NCBI GenBank assembly: GCA_002687355.1
Contig: NYZZ01000041.1
Location: forward strand, 1 to 38,155
From: Methanobacteriota archaeon
Lineage (GTDB): Archaea; Thermoplasmatota; Poseidoniia; MGIII; CG-Epi1
Direction of reading: 5' to 3'
Length of the DNA: 38,155 nucleotides
Shown here piece by piece: positions 14,550 to 21,201 of the stretch; within the stretch, counting starts at the first letter, position 1, and every line of letters begins with the position of its first letter. A program made the translations under genes and the position numbers. The notes under the pieces were generated by a model. The model saw only the letters and a list, made by a program, of their open reading frames with translations. It had not been told where the DNA came from and did not search any database.

Positions 14550-16350
14550 AGCGCTGTAACTCGCCGATAACGTCCTCTTCGTCCGGAGTCAATTTCACAT
14601 TTTCCTCGCGCAGACGCACCACATCGCGCTCGTCCATCTCTATATAAAGGATATCGCCCTCATCTACTTGCCGGCCGACCGTGACTTCGGTCACAGCAAT
14701 AGCAACTTCGTCGCCCTGTGTTGCCTCCTTCAGGCCCTGCTCCCCTGAGCGCATTGAGCGTATGCGACCGATAACGCTGTTGTCAGGGCGCAGTACTTTC
14801 TGGCCGACCATGATGCGCCCTGCCAGCACGCGCACGCCAAAAACAGCGGGATCGCGTGTGCGGAAGGTATGGCCTTCGAGGAATTCAAACTTACCGGGGT
14901 GCGGGAACTCCTCGCGCAAAGTCCGGGCCTGCTCGCGCTTCAATTCCTCCAGCCACTCATTATACTCATCAACCAATTGGTAAACCACATTAGCCTCGAA
15001 GAGCTTCACCTCACTCTCGACCAGCGCTTCGCGGGCGTCAGGCAACACATTAACACCAAAGGCCAAGATGGCGCGTTGCTCGACTGGTGCAGTTTCGGCA
15101 ATCCGTACATCGCGACGCGAGACATCCCCTACCATGGCGCGCATGATTGGCGCGCTGGCTGCCTGTAATTCGAAGGCGAGCGCCTCGAGTGAGCCGATAG
15201 CGTCGGCGCGCACTGTCAATCCACGGTCTGCAAGTGTGACATTGGACTCCATTTCCTCCGCCAGTTGCTCTAGAACCGGGGCGATGTCGTCACCTTGCGG
15301 TACCCCGTAGAAAGGCGCGCCGGCAATCACGCCCCCTAGGTCAGGTGCGACTACCTTGAGGCCGGCAGCAGCCCTGACCTCACTGACTGTATCGAACTGC
15401 TGGCGTGGGTCGCGTATTTCATCTAGCGGCCTCGGTTGTAGCAGGCTGCGCACGTGCGTCACCACCGGTTCGGGTGTCGCACCAATCACCAATGTGTCAC
15501 TATCACGCAAGATACCGTTGTAGATGATAACACCTAGCGTCTTTCCAAGACCGCGTTCCTCCTTGACTTCCAGCACGGTGCCCTCGGCGGGGCCAGGATG
15601 CAATGTAAGCCTGCCTTCGAGATAGCGTTGCGCTAGCCCCATCAGCAGCATGAAGAGCTCCGGGACGCCCTCGCCGCTCTGCTTCACCGATGTAGGCACC
15701 AGTGCGATCGTCTTCTGGAAATCCTGCACCTCCGTAAAGAGTGCTGAGTCGAAGCCATGCTCACCTAGAGTGCGTACGACTTCCCAGATGCGCTCCTGGA
15801 ACGCCGTCTGTGCTGTCGTTGACTGCCGAACGTGACTAGCGAGGAACGGTCCTTTACGAGTGCGCCAGCCGGGGAGTCGATCCAGTTTGTTGAGCGCCAC
15901 TATGAATGGTGTTTTCGATCGTCGCAGGATTTGTAGCGACTCTACAGTCTGCGGCTTGAATCCCTCACGGACATCAACTACTAGCACTGCCAAATCTGCA
16001 AGCTGCCCTCCTCGTGTGCGCAGTGTGCTAAAGGAATGATGACCTGGTGTATCGATGAAGAGCAGCCCGGGGAGTCGTATGTTTTCTTCCGGCAGTAATG
16101 TACCACAGATGTTAGTAATGGTTTCAAATGGTACCTCGGTTGCACCAATATGCTGTGTAATTGCTCCGGCCTCACGACTGACAACCGCGGTACCGCGCAC
16201 CCAATCTAGCAGTGAAGTTTTTCCGTGGTCAACATGCCCCAGCACCGCCACTATTGGCTGACGCAGTGGCCCCGCTTCGGGCGGCTGCACCTCGTCCGGG
16301 GAAACTGCAGTGTCTGCCTCCTCCTCGCTCGTCATCGGAACCGGCCGCAT
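14515..16350 (-). CDS. infB: Translation initiation factor aIF5B (IF-2)
   Basis: This GTPase (611 aa) delivers or stabilises initiator tRNA and promotes ribosomal subunit joining. Visible motifs are G1 G-H-V-D-H-G-K-T (about residues 38-45), G3 D-T-P-G-H (followed by HSF rather than the common EAF), and G4 N-K-L-D. Domains II to IV follow, with the tRNA-binding C-terminal barrel around FRTRDPAVFGVRVLAGRIMVG. The length is normal for archaeal aIF5B, without the long N-terminal arm of eukaryotic eIF5B and without an intein. ATG 16350 is the longest start; ATG 16335 (MTSEEEAD) is equally possible, since the first 30 residues are unstructured. The 3' end overlaps the XPD gene by 35 bases. Confidence 0.95.
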   Translation of the reverse strand: MRPVPMTSEEEADTAVSPDEVQPPEAGPLRQPIVAVLGHVDHGKTSLLDWVRGTAVVSREAGAITQHIGATEVPFETITNICGTLLPEENIRLPGLLFIDTPGHHSFSTLRTRGGQLADLAVLVVDVREGFKPQTVESLQILRRSKTPFIVALNKLDRLPGWRTRKGPFLASHVRQSTTAQTAFQERIWEVVRTLGEHGFDSALFTEVQDFQKTIALVPTSVKQSGEGVPELFMLLMGLAQRYLEGRLTLHPGPAEGTVLEVKEERGLGKTLGVIIYNGILRDSDTLVIGATPEPVVTHVRSLLQPRPLDEIRDPRQQFDTVSEVRAAAGLKVVAPDLGGVIAGAPFYGVPQGDDIAPVLEQLAEEMESNVTLADRGLTVRADAIGSLEALAFELQAASAPIMRAMVGDVSRRDVRIAETAPVEQRAILAFGVNVLPDAREALVESEVKLFEANVVYQLVDEYNEWLEELKREQARTLREEFPHPGKFEFLEGHTFRTRDPAVFGVRVLAGRIMVGQKVLRPDNSVIGRIRSMRSGEQGLKEATQGDEVAIAVTEVTVGRQVDEGDILYIEMDERDVVRLREENVKLTPDEEDVIGELQRFKKGDSPFWGR

Positions 16351-16368
16351 ATGGGCCGGTAAAAAAGC

Positions 16369-16707
16369 TCACCGCATTACGGCAAACCGGTTCAGGATGC
16401 TCAGCAACTTCTCCTTTTTCTCCGGGTCGAGAAAGCCCTCCTCGACTTTCTCATCTATGAAATCGAATGCATCTCCCACTGTCTCACGCGTCGCACGCGC
16501 CACCAGCGACGCTATGAAAGGTTCGATTTCCTTCTCCCCCAGCCCGGCGTCTTGTAGCACTTCGTTCAGGAAATAGATAGTCTCGGTACGCCGTGCCGGA
16601 TTGAGCATGCGCTGCCGCCTCTGCTTCTTCTGTATCTTTTTCTCCTTGCGCCGTGGAGGCTGCGCCTTCTTGGGGCCGCGTCTGCGATGACGTCCGCGCC
16701 GCGCCAG
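16369..16707 (-). CDS. Small protein with very basic N-terminus and helical C-terminus (probable CTG start)
   Basis: I do not recognise this protein. Its C-terminal 79 residues form three or four amphipathic helices (ETIYFLNEVLQDAGL, EIEPFIASLVARATRE, GDAFDFIDEKVEEGFL, KEKLLSILNRFAV). Upstream of the ATG at 16608 the frame stays open and reads a highly basic stretch with about twenty Arg/Lys and G/C-ending codons, so it looks coding. The only start-like codon between the upstream stop (16711-16709) and that ATG is CTG at 16707, which has GGGGGAG about 6 bases before it. I therefore propose CTG at 16707 (112 aa), with ATG 16608 (79 aa) as fallback. It lies between the zinc-knuckle OB protein and infB, so an RNA- or ribosome-related role is possible but unproven. 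Confidence 0.5.
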   Translation of the reverse strand: MARRGRHRRRGPKKAQPPRRKEKKIQKKQRRQRMLNPARRTETIYFLNEVLQDAGLGEKEIEPFIASLVARATRETVGDAFDFIDEKVEEGFLDPEKKEKLLSILNRFAVMR

Positions 16708-16708
16708 T

Positions 16709-17305
16709 TCAGCTCCCCCGCTCGGGGCAGTCCTTAGAGATATGACCTGGCTTACCGCAATTGAAACATTTGCCACCGCCCTTACCGCCGCCGCCATCGG
16801 GGCAGTCGCGGGAGATGTGGCCCGGCTTGCCGCAATTGAAACACTTGCCGCCGCCCTTACCGCCGCCGCCATCGGGGCAGTCGCGGGAGATGTGGCCCGG
16901 CTTACCGCAGTTGAAACACTTACCACCGCCACGGCCGCCACGGCCGCCACCACGGCCGCGATCTGGCCTCGGCATCGCGTAGGCCAGGTCGGAGATGTTC
17001 AAATCCTCGCGTACATGTTCAACTTCACGGTCACCCTCGCCTAATGAACCATACTTGCCGAGGCTGAGCCGTAGCGAGCCGCGCACAAGGCTCGCGCGCG
17101 CGTCACTAAGCCAGATGGTCTCACCTAGTTTTACCTGATCGCACTCCTCATTCCAGAAACTCATTACAACTGTACCAGTTTCATCACCTACCAGTCCCTC
17201 ACAAACCCTGCCACCACTCTCGATATCGCGCGGTTCATCCAGTGTGAGTACCTTGACTGGCATATTTACGCGACTGCTGCGTGGGGTCAATTCGTCTACT
17301 TTCAT
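16709..17305 (-). CDS. OB-fold single-strand-binding protein with three tandem CCHC zinc knuckles
   Basis: The protein (198 aa) starts with an RPA/SSB-type OB fold (residues 1-105): the order S-R-V-N-M-P-V-K-V-L, then GLVGDETGTVVMSFWNEE and GETIWLSDARASLVRGSLRLSLGKYG matches archaeal RPA OB domains. After a Gly/Arg-rich linker (RGRGGGRGGRGGG) come three zinc knuckles C-x2-C-x4-H-x4-C, each C-F-N-C-G-K-P-G-H-I-S-R/K-D-C-P, joined by D-G-G-G-G-K-G-G-G spacers. CCHC knuckles bind single-stranded nucleic acid and are typical of eukaryotic CNBP/Gis2 and retroviral nucleocapsid; they are unusual in archaea. Binding of ssDNA or structured RNA is inferred. A TATA box 27 bases upstream suggests a leaderless transcript that runs on into the basic protein and infB. 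Confidence 0.88.
   Translation of the reverse strand: MKVDELTPRSSRVNMPVKVLTLDEPRDIESGGRVCEGLVGDETGTVVMSFWNEECDQVKLGETIWLSDARASLVRGSLRLSLGKYGSLGEGDREVEHVREDLNISDLAYAMPRPDRGRGGGRGGRGGGKCFNCGKPGHISRDCPDGGGGKGGGKCFNCGKPGHISRDCPDGGGGKGGGKCFNCGKPGHISKDCPERGS
16720..16921 (-). repeat. 75-bp tandem repeat, three units, coding for zinc knuckles
   Basis: The string TTGAAACA recurs at 16761, 16836 and 16911, exactly 75 bases apart. By eye the first two complete units differ at about four of 75 positions; the last diverges after the final knuckle. Near identity at the DNA level points to recent duplication or gene conversion. Confidence 0.9.
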
Positions 17306-17327
17306 CAGCTGCGCCGATGCTGCTTGC

Positions 17328-17336
17328 CATATAACG
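17328..17336 (-). promoter_or_regulatory. TATA-like box of the zinc-knuckle OB gene
   Basis: On the minus strand GTTATATGG is centred 27 bases before the ATG at 17305, consistent with a leaderless transcript. Confidence 0.5.
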
Positions 17337-17417
17337 CTTGACTCACCTCTACAACACTAGTTTTTTACCCCAATAAAGCATAACCCAAAAAGGTGATTTA
17401 GTTTAATTGGAGTTAAG

Positions 17418-17489
17418 TATATATACCCTACTGGGGGTAAGGGGCTGTCCTGAGATGGAGTCCGGGACGAAACACAAGGAGAAACTCCA
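17418..17489 (+). promoter_or_regulatory. RPA operon promoter and structured leader with Shine-Dalgarno
   Basis: TATATATA at 17418-17425 is the box A for the RPA operon. It runs into an inverted repeat TACCC (17424-17428) / GGGTA (17435-17439), a possible operator. With initiation near 17448-17450 the leader would be about 40 bases, longer than for most genes here. AAGGAG (17476-17481) is a good ribosome binding site 8 bases before the ATG at 17490, but its GGAG can pair with CTCC (17485-17488) across a three-base loop, and GGAGT at 17457-17461 competes for the same bases. Translational control is possible. Confidence 0.55.
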
Positions 17490-18827
17490 ATGCAAGCAAA
17501 CGAAACCGATTTTGGGCCGCATGTCAAAGACATTGCCGAAGCCCTAGAAAACAAACTAGACCACGCCACTATTGTCGAGGAACTACGGCAATACGTAGAG
17601 AACTACGGCATAGATTTGCCGACCGCCAAGGAAGCTATTGTCAGAAAGCACTACGGCAATCCCGGAGCGTTACAAGCTAGCCCACACACACAGTTAGTCG
17701 ATATCATACCAGACCAGCAGGCTGTCAGCTTCCGCGCCAAGATCATCTCCGTATTTTCAAAGGATATTACCCTGAAAGATGGTGAACAACGTACTATCTT
17801 CGAAGGGGACATGACCGACGGCAGTGCTACGCTACGCTACACTGTTTGGCGTGAAGAATTCACAGTCAAACCAGGAGCTGTAATCGAAGTTGCTAATGCC
17901 TACACCAAAGGCTGGAACGACCGAGTTGATCTTAACTTAGGTGACCGCTGCCGCCTGCGCGAAGTCGAGGACCCCGCGCTGGAAGCACTTGAAATCCCTA
18001 CAGCGACAACCAACGAGGGAGATGCAACGGCGTCCGATGTGGCGGGGCTGCGCAGCGGTATGGGATCTGTTTCGCTTACAGTCCGCATCCTCAATGTCGA
18101 GGAACGCGAGGTGACCGTGCGGGACGAGCCAAAAACGCTCTGGAGTGGGACGTTGGCCGACGCTAGTGGCAGCTGCCGCTTCACCGCCTGGCATGACCAC
18201 GGTCTACAAGCCGGGGAAGTCTATTCCGTCGATAACACCTACGTGCGCGACTGGCGCGGAATCCCCGAACTACAAATAAATGAAAACAGTACTGTAGCAC
18301 GCAGCGATACCGAGCTGCCAGCACTAAACGAGCTGGAGGGGGGAACCCACTACACTGTCGAAACACTCGATGAGCGAGGTGGCGCCAGCGACGCCGTTCT
18401 AGAAGGTCATGTGCTGGCGGTACGCGAGGGAAGCGGGCTCATTTTCCGCTGTCCTGAGTGCAACCGGGTGCTACGTAGTGGCCAGTGCATGGTACATGGT
18501 AAGCAGCAAGGCACACCCGACCTGCGCACCAAACTAATGCTCGACGATGGTACTGGTGCACTACAGTTATTCCTGAACCGCGAACTTACGGAGCAGGTGC
18601 TAGGGCGTGACATGGAATCATGCCTGGAACTAGTGCGCGAAAGTTATACTCCCGAAACCCTTATTGATGATTTAGAACAGGCACTACTGCTTAAACCACT
18701 CAAGGTCGAAGGGTTCACTCGCTCAGATGACTATGGGCTAATGTTCTTCGCCCGCAAATGCGAACCGGCTCACAGTTTGGACGTGCCATCAATCGCCAGA
18801 CAATTCCTAGCGGCACTGGAGGCCTAA
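17490..18827 (+). CDS. rpa: Replication protein A (RPA, multi-OB-fold single-strand DNA-binding protein)
   Basis: The protein (445 aa) is a euryarchaeal RPA that coats single-stranded DNA in replication and repair. Residues 1-65 form a helical front (DIAEALENKLDHATIVEELRQY) typical of these proteins. Two OB folds follow (about 68-160 and 188-278), each with the pattern of a strand, a GxxTLxSG/FEGDM-type loop and W (YTVWREEF, FTAWHDHG). A third OB fold (about 290-420) carries a zinc site near residues 320-335, C-P-E-C-x8-C-x2-H. The stop TAA overlaps the ATG of the RPA-associated gene by one base (TAATG). The gene leads a four-gene operon that ends with radA. Confidence 0.93.
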   Translation: MQANETDFGPHVKDIAEALENKLDHATIVEELRQYVENYGIDLPTAKEAIVRKHYGNPGALQASPHTQLVDIIPDQQAVSFRAKIISVFSKDITLKDGEQRTIFEGDMTDGSATLRYTVWREEFTVKPGAVIEVANAYTKGWNDRVDLNLGDRCRLREVEDPALEALEIPTATTNEGDATASDVAGLRSGMGSVSLTVRILNVEEREVTVRDEPKTLWSGTLADASGSCRFTAWHDHGLQAGEVYSVDNTYVRDWRGIPELQINENSTVARSDTELPALNELEGGTHYTVETLDERGGASDAVLEGHVLAVREGSGLIFRCPECNRVLRSGQCMVHGKQQGTPDLRTKLMLDDGTGALQLFLNRELTEQVLGRDMESCLELVRESYTPETLIDDLEQALLLKPLKVEGFTRSDDYGLMFFARKCEPAHSLDVPSIARQFLAALEA

Positions 18828-19789
18828 TGGCGCGCCGCAGGGAACCGGCACTCCCGGTACTAGCGCAGGAGCTCTCACGAGCACGCGAAACCCATGTTGA
18901 GGACCGCGAATACTCACCTACCTACCTCATCTCTGAAATGGGGGCTAAAATCTCACGGGTGCTCATCGGTGGAGTGTTAACTGATATTGAGAATCGCGGC
19001 AGCGAGGATGATCCGTTCTACATGGCGCGCATGATTGACCCCAACGGCGACACCTATTACTTACGCGCCGGACAGTACAACCCAGAAGGTGCTGCGGCGC
19101 TATCGCGTATAGAAGCTCCGCGCCACGTAATCGCTGTTGGGCGCGTCCGTTCCTACTCACCAGACGACAGTGACGCCGTCTATGTCAGCGTCCAACCAGA
19201 GAACCTCCGCGAAGTGAGTGAACAAGAGGTCTCGGTCTGGGCAATCAAGGCATGTAATTCACTGATGCGTCGCCTGAAAGGCGCACAGGCACTGTCCGAC
19301 GCGAGTGACCCAAAACTGGGCATGCGTGAGCGAGAAGGGTTAGCGCTAGCGCAGGAAAAGTACGAGACCGTCTCAACCGAGTCATACGCCGGGCTGCTCT
19401 ATGACTGCCTGAAATACCTGAGCGGGGAAACACCCGCCACTGCTCTAACTGAAAAACCACCCTTTACCGGCGAATTCGAGACCGCAGAAGCTATGGAAAC
19501 ACCTCCTGCTACACCGACTGAAACAGTAGCAGACGCCCCACCAGAAGCGGCTAGCGCTGCTGAAGAATCATCTGACGATGATCAAACGAGCGACGCGGAC
19601 GCCGAGGCTGCAATACTGGACCTAGTCACAAAACTGGATGATCAAGGTGAAGGAGTGCTCTACGACAAACTCCGCGATAATGCTGTCGCAGCAGGCATCG
19701 ATACTGCGAGGCTTGACGAACTGCTCGATTCTCTTAATGACCAGGGGTTGACCTACCAACCAGCTTTCAACCGCTTCCGGGTGGCCTAA
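18827..19789 (+). CDS. RPA-associated protein (COG3390-like)
   Basis: This 320-aa protein resembles the RPA-associated proteins (Rpap) encoded beside RPA in euryarchaea such as Haloferax. An OB fold occupies about residues 25-135: ISRVLIGGVLTDIENRG, then FYMARMIDPNGDTYYLRAGQYNPE and VIAVGRVRSY. A middle helical part (170-205) is followed by a low-complexity Ala/Pro/Glu/Asp-rich linker (215-265) and a C-terminal region with winged-helix character (ILDLVTKLDDQGEGVLYDKLRDNA, ending LTYQPAFNRFRVA). It is thought to assist RPA in DNA repair. The ATG at 18827 overlaps the upstream stop; an in-frame ATG at 18758 would sit inside rpa. Its stop TAA overlaps the next ATG by one base. Confidence 0.85.
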   Translation: MARRREPALPVLAQELSRARETHVEDREYSPTYLISEMGAKISRVLIGGVLTDIENRGSEDDPFYMARMIDPNGDTYYLRAGQYNPEGAAALSRIEAPRHVIAVGRVRSYSPDDSDAVYVSVQPENLREVSEQEVSVWAIKACNSLMRRLKGAQALSDASDPKLGMREREGLALAQEKYETVSTESYAGLLYDCLKYLSGETPATALTEKPPFTGEFETAEAMETPPATPTETVADAPPEAASAAEESSDDDQTSDADAEAAILDLVTKLDDQGEGVLYDKLRDNAVAAGIDTARLDELLDSLNDQGLTYQPAFNRFRVA

Positions 19790-19893
19790 TGCTGAGTAAA
19801 TCTGTGCGCGAGTTTTTGGCCTCACTCGAGCCACGTTGGGAAGATCCCCATGAATTTGACTGGTTACGCAAACGGATGGTTAAAAATGACTGA
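19789..19893 (+). CDS. 34-aa microprotein between the RPA-associated gene and radA
   Basis: This short gene begins with an ATG that overlaps the upstream stop by one base (TAATG) and ends in a TGA 8 bases into radA. The product is MLSKSVREFLASL followed by EPRWEDPHEFDWLRKRMVKND, a charged peptide with two likely helices around an aromatic W-x-x-P-x-x-F-x-W core. No signal, membrane segment or metal site is visible. The coupling on both sides, identical in style to the rpa junction, is the main reason to believe it is translated. Alternatively the region is only a spacer. A role in bridging RPA and RadA is a guess from position. Confidence 0.6.
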   Translation: MLSKSVREFLASLEPRWEDPHEFDWLRKRMVKND

Positions 19894-20830
19894 AGCCACC
19901 ATCGAGGACCTCCCCGGTGTCGGCCCTGCCATTGGCGATAAACTACGAAGTGCAGGATACCGTACCCTCGAATCAATTGCGACTCAGTCTCCCTCACGCC
20001 TAGGCGAGGCTGCAGGTGTTGGTAATTCTAAGTCCACGGACATTATCTATGCCGCACTCGGCATGGTCGATATTGGTGGAATCCTGACAGGGGTAGAACT
20101 GCTCGAAAAACGGCAAACCGTAGGCAAACTAACTAGCTGCTCTAGCGAGCTGAACGCACTGCTCGGCGGCGGTGTCGAAACGCAGCTAATCACCGAATTC
20201 TATGGTCAATACGGCTCGGGTAAAACGCAGATTATCCACCAGTTGGCAGTGGCAGTGCAACTGCCAGAGGAGCAAGGCGGTCTGAATGCAGAAGCTGCAA
20301 TTATCGATACCGAGAATACCTTCCGCCCTGAACGCATTATCTCAATGGCAAAAGCACTTGACTTGGACCCCGATGAAACGCTGGCACGCATCCATGTCGG
20401 TCGTGCCTACAACTCACATCAGCAAATGCTAATGGTCGATAAAGTCAAGCAACTGGCTGAGGAGCGACCAATCCGGCTACTGGCAGTCGACTCACTGACC
20501 GGTGCGTTCCGATCGGAGTATATCGGCCGCGGCATGCTGGCCGAACGGCAAAACAAAATCGGTGGGCATATGGAGGCGTTGACCAAATTCGCAGACGAGC
20601 ATAACGCTGCGGTGGCAGTCACTAATCAAGTGCTCTCCAATCCAGGTGGTTTCGCTTTCGGGGACCCGACCAAGCCAATTGGTGGCCACATCGTCGGCCA
20701 CACCTCAAAATTTCGGATCTACATCCGGCGCGGCAAAGCAGGCAAACGCATCTTCCGCCTAGTTGATTCACCACATCTGCCGGATGGAGAAGCTGTAGTA
20801 CAAATCCTAGAAGACGGAATCCGCGACTAG
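19886..20830 (+). CDS. radA: DNA repair and recombination protein RadA
   Basis: The protein (314 aa from ATG 19886) is the archaeal Rad51/RecA recombinase that forms filaments on single-stranded DNA and drives strand exchange. Residues 1-60 hold the helix-hairpin-helix domain (IEDLPGVGPAIGDKLRSAGY and RLGEAAGVGNSKSTDII). The ATPase core has Walker A G-Q-Y-G-S-G-K-T near residues 108-115, Walker B RLLAVDSLT near 195, and the L2-loop region ALTKFADEHNAAVAVTNQVLSNPGG. The Rad51-type polymerisation motif linking the domains is not obvious to me. An ATG at 19850 is in frame, but 19886 gives the normal N-terminus and overlaps the microprotein stop by 8 bases. Length is usual and no intein is present. 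Confidence 0.96.
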   Translation: MTEATIEDLPGVGPAIGDKLRSAGYRTLESIATQSPSRLGEAAGVGNSKSTDIIYAALGMVDIGGILTGVELLEKRQTVGKLTSCSSELNALLGGGVETQLITEFYGQYGSGKTQIIHQLAVAVQLPEEQGGLNAEAAIIDTENTFRPERIISMAKALDLDPDETLARIHVGRAYNSHQQMLMVDKVKQLAEERPIRLLAVDSLTGAFRSEYIGRGMLAERQNKIGGHMEALTKFADEHNAAVAVTNQVLSNPGGFAFGDPTKPIGGHIVGHTSKFRIYIRRGKAGKRIFRLVDSPHLPDGEAVVQILEDGIRD

Positions 20831-21201
20831 CGTCCCAGCCCGCGCAGCACCTTCAGCCCGAACCAATTACGCTTTGCCAGTTCCCATATTCCTGTAGAGT
20901 CACGGTCAAGGGTGGCCTGTTCAAGGTCGCCGTCGCCCGTCATAAAGCACTCTATTGAGCAATAACCGCGGCTGGCACCGTTGTCAACCGCATGCGCAAC
21001 GCCGTCCGGTACCGAATGGGTCATCGCATTACCGACTTTGAAGGCCCAGTTGAACTGCTGGCCGCAGCCGCGACAAGTGCGCGACTTAACGTTGCCGACC
21101 GTTGATTCATCGTATCGCGCACCTTCACCGACGGCCTCCTTGTCATAGACGTAGTGTGTCTCGTCGGCAGGAGGGTAACGTGGGTCAGAATTCGTCGTCA
21201 T
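20827..21201 (-). CDS. Zinc-binding-like hypothetical protein
   Basis: I do not recognise this 124-aa protein. It has two cysteine pairs, C-R-G-C-G-Q-Q-F and, about 45 residues later, Y-C-S-I-E-C-F, that would form a single zinc site like a zinc ribbon or treble clef. The C-terminal part (GIWELAKRNWFGLKVLRGLGR) is basic and helical. The start ATG 21201 is chosen because it is followed by a plausible N-terminus and overlaps the upstream CARDB gene by 17 bases; an ATG at 21222 would extend the overlap. The two genes are thus probably translated together. Its stop overlaps the convergent radA stop by 4 bases. Confidence 0.7.
   Translation of the reverse strand: MTTNSDPRYPPADETHYVYDKEAVGEGARYDESTVGNVKSRTCRGCGQQFNWAFKVGNAMTHSVPDGVAHAVDNGASRGYCSIECFMTGDGDLEQATLDRDSTGIWELAKRNWFGLKVLRGLGR

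Noticed and set aside
16720-16921. Tandem repeats as a CRISPR array
   Set aside because: The 75-base units are contiguous, coding and near-identical over their whole length, with no unique spacers and no cas genes.
16742-17044. Plus-strand Ala/Thr-rich repeat frame over the zinc knuckles
   Set aside because: It is the antisense reading of the 75-bp repeats; the cysteine/histidine spacing on the minus strand is decisive.
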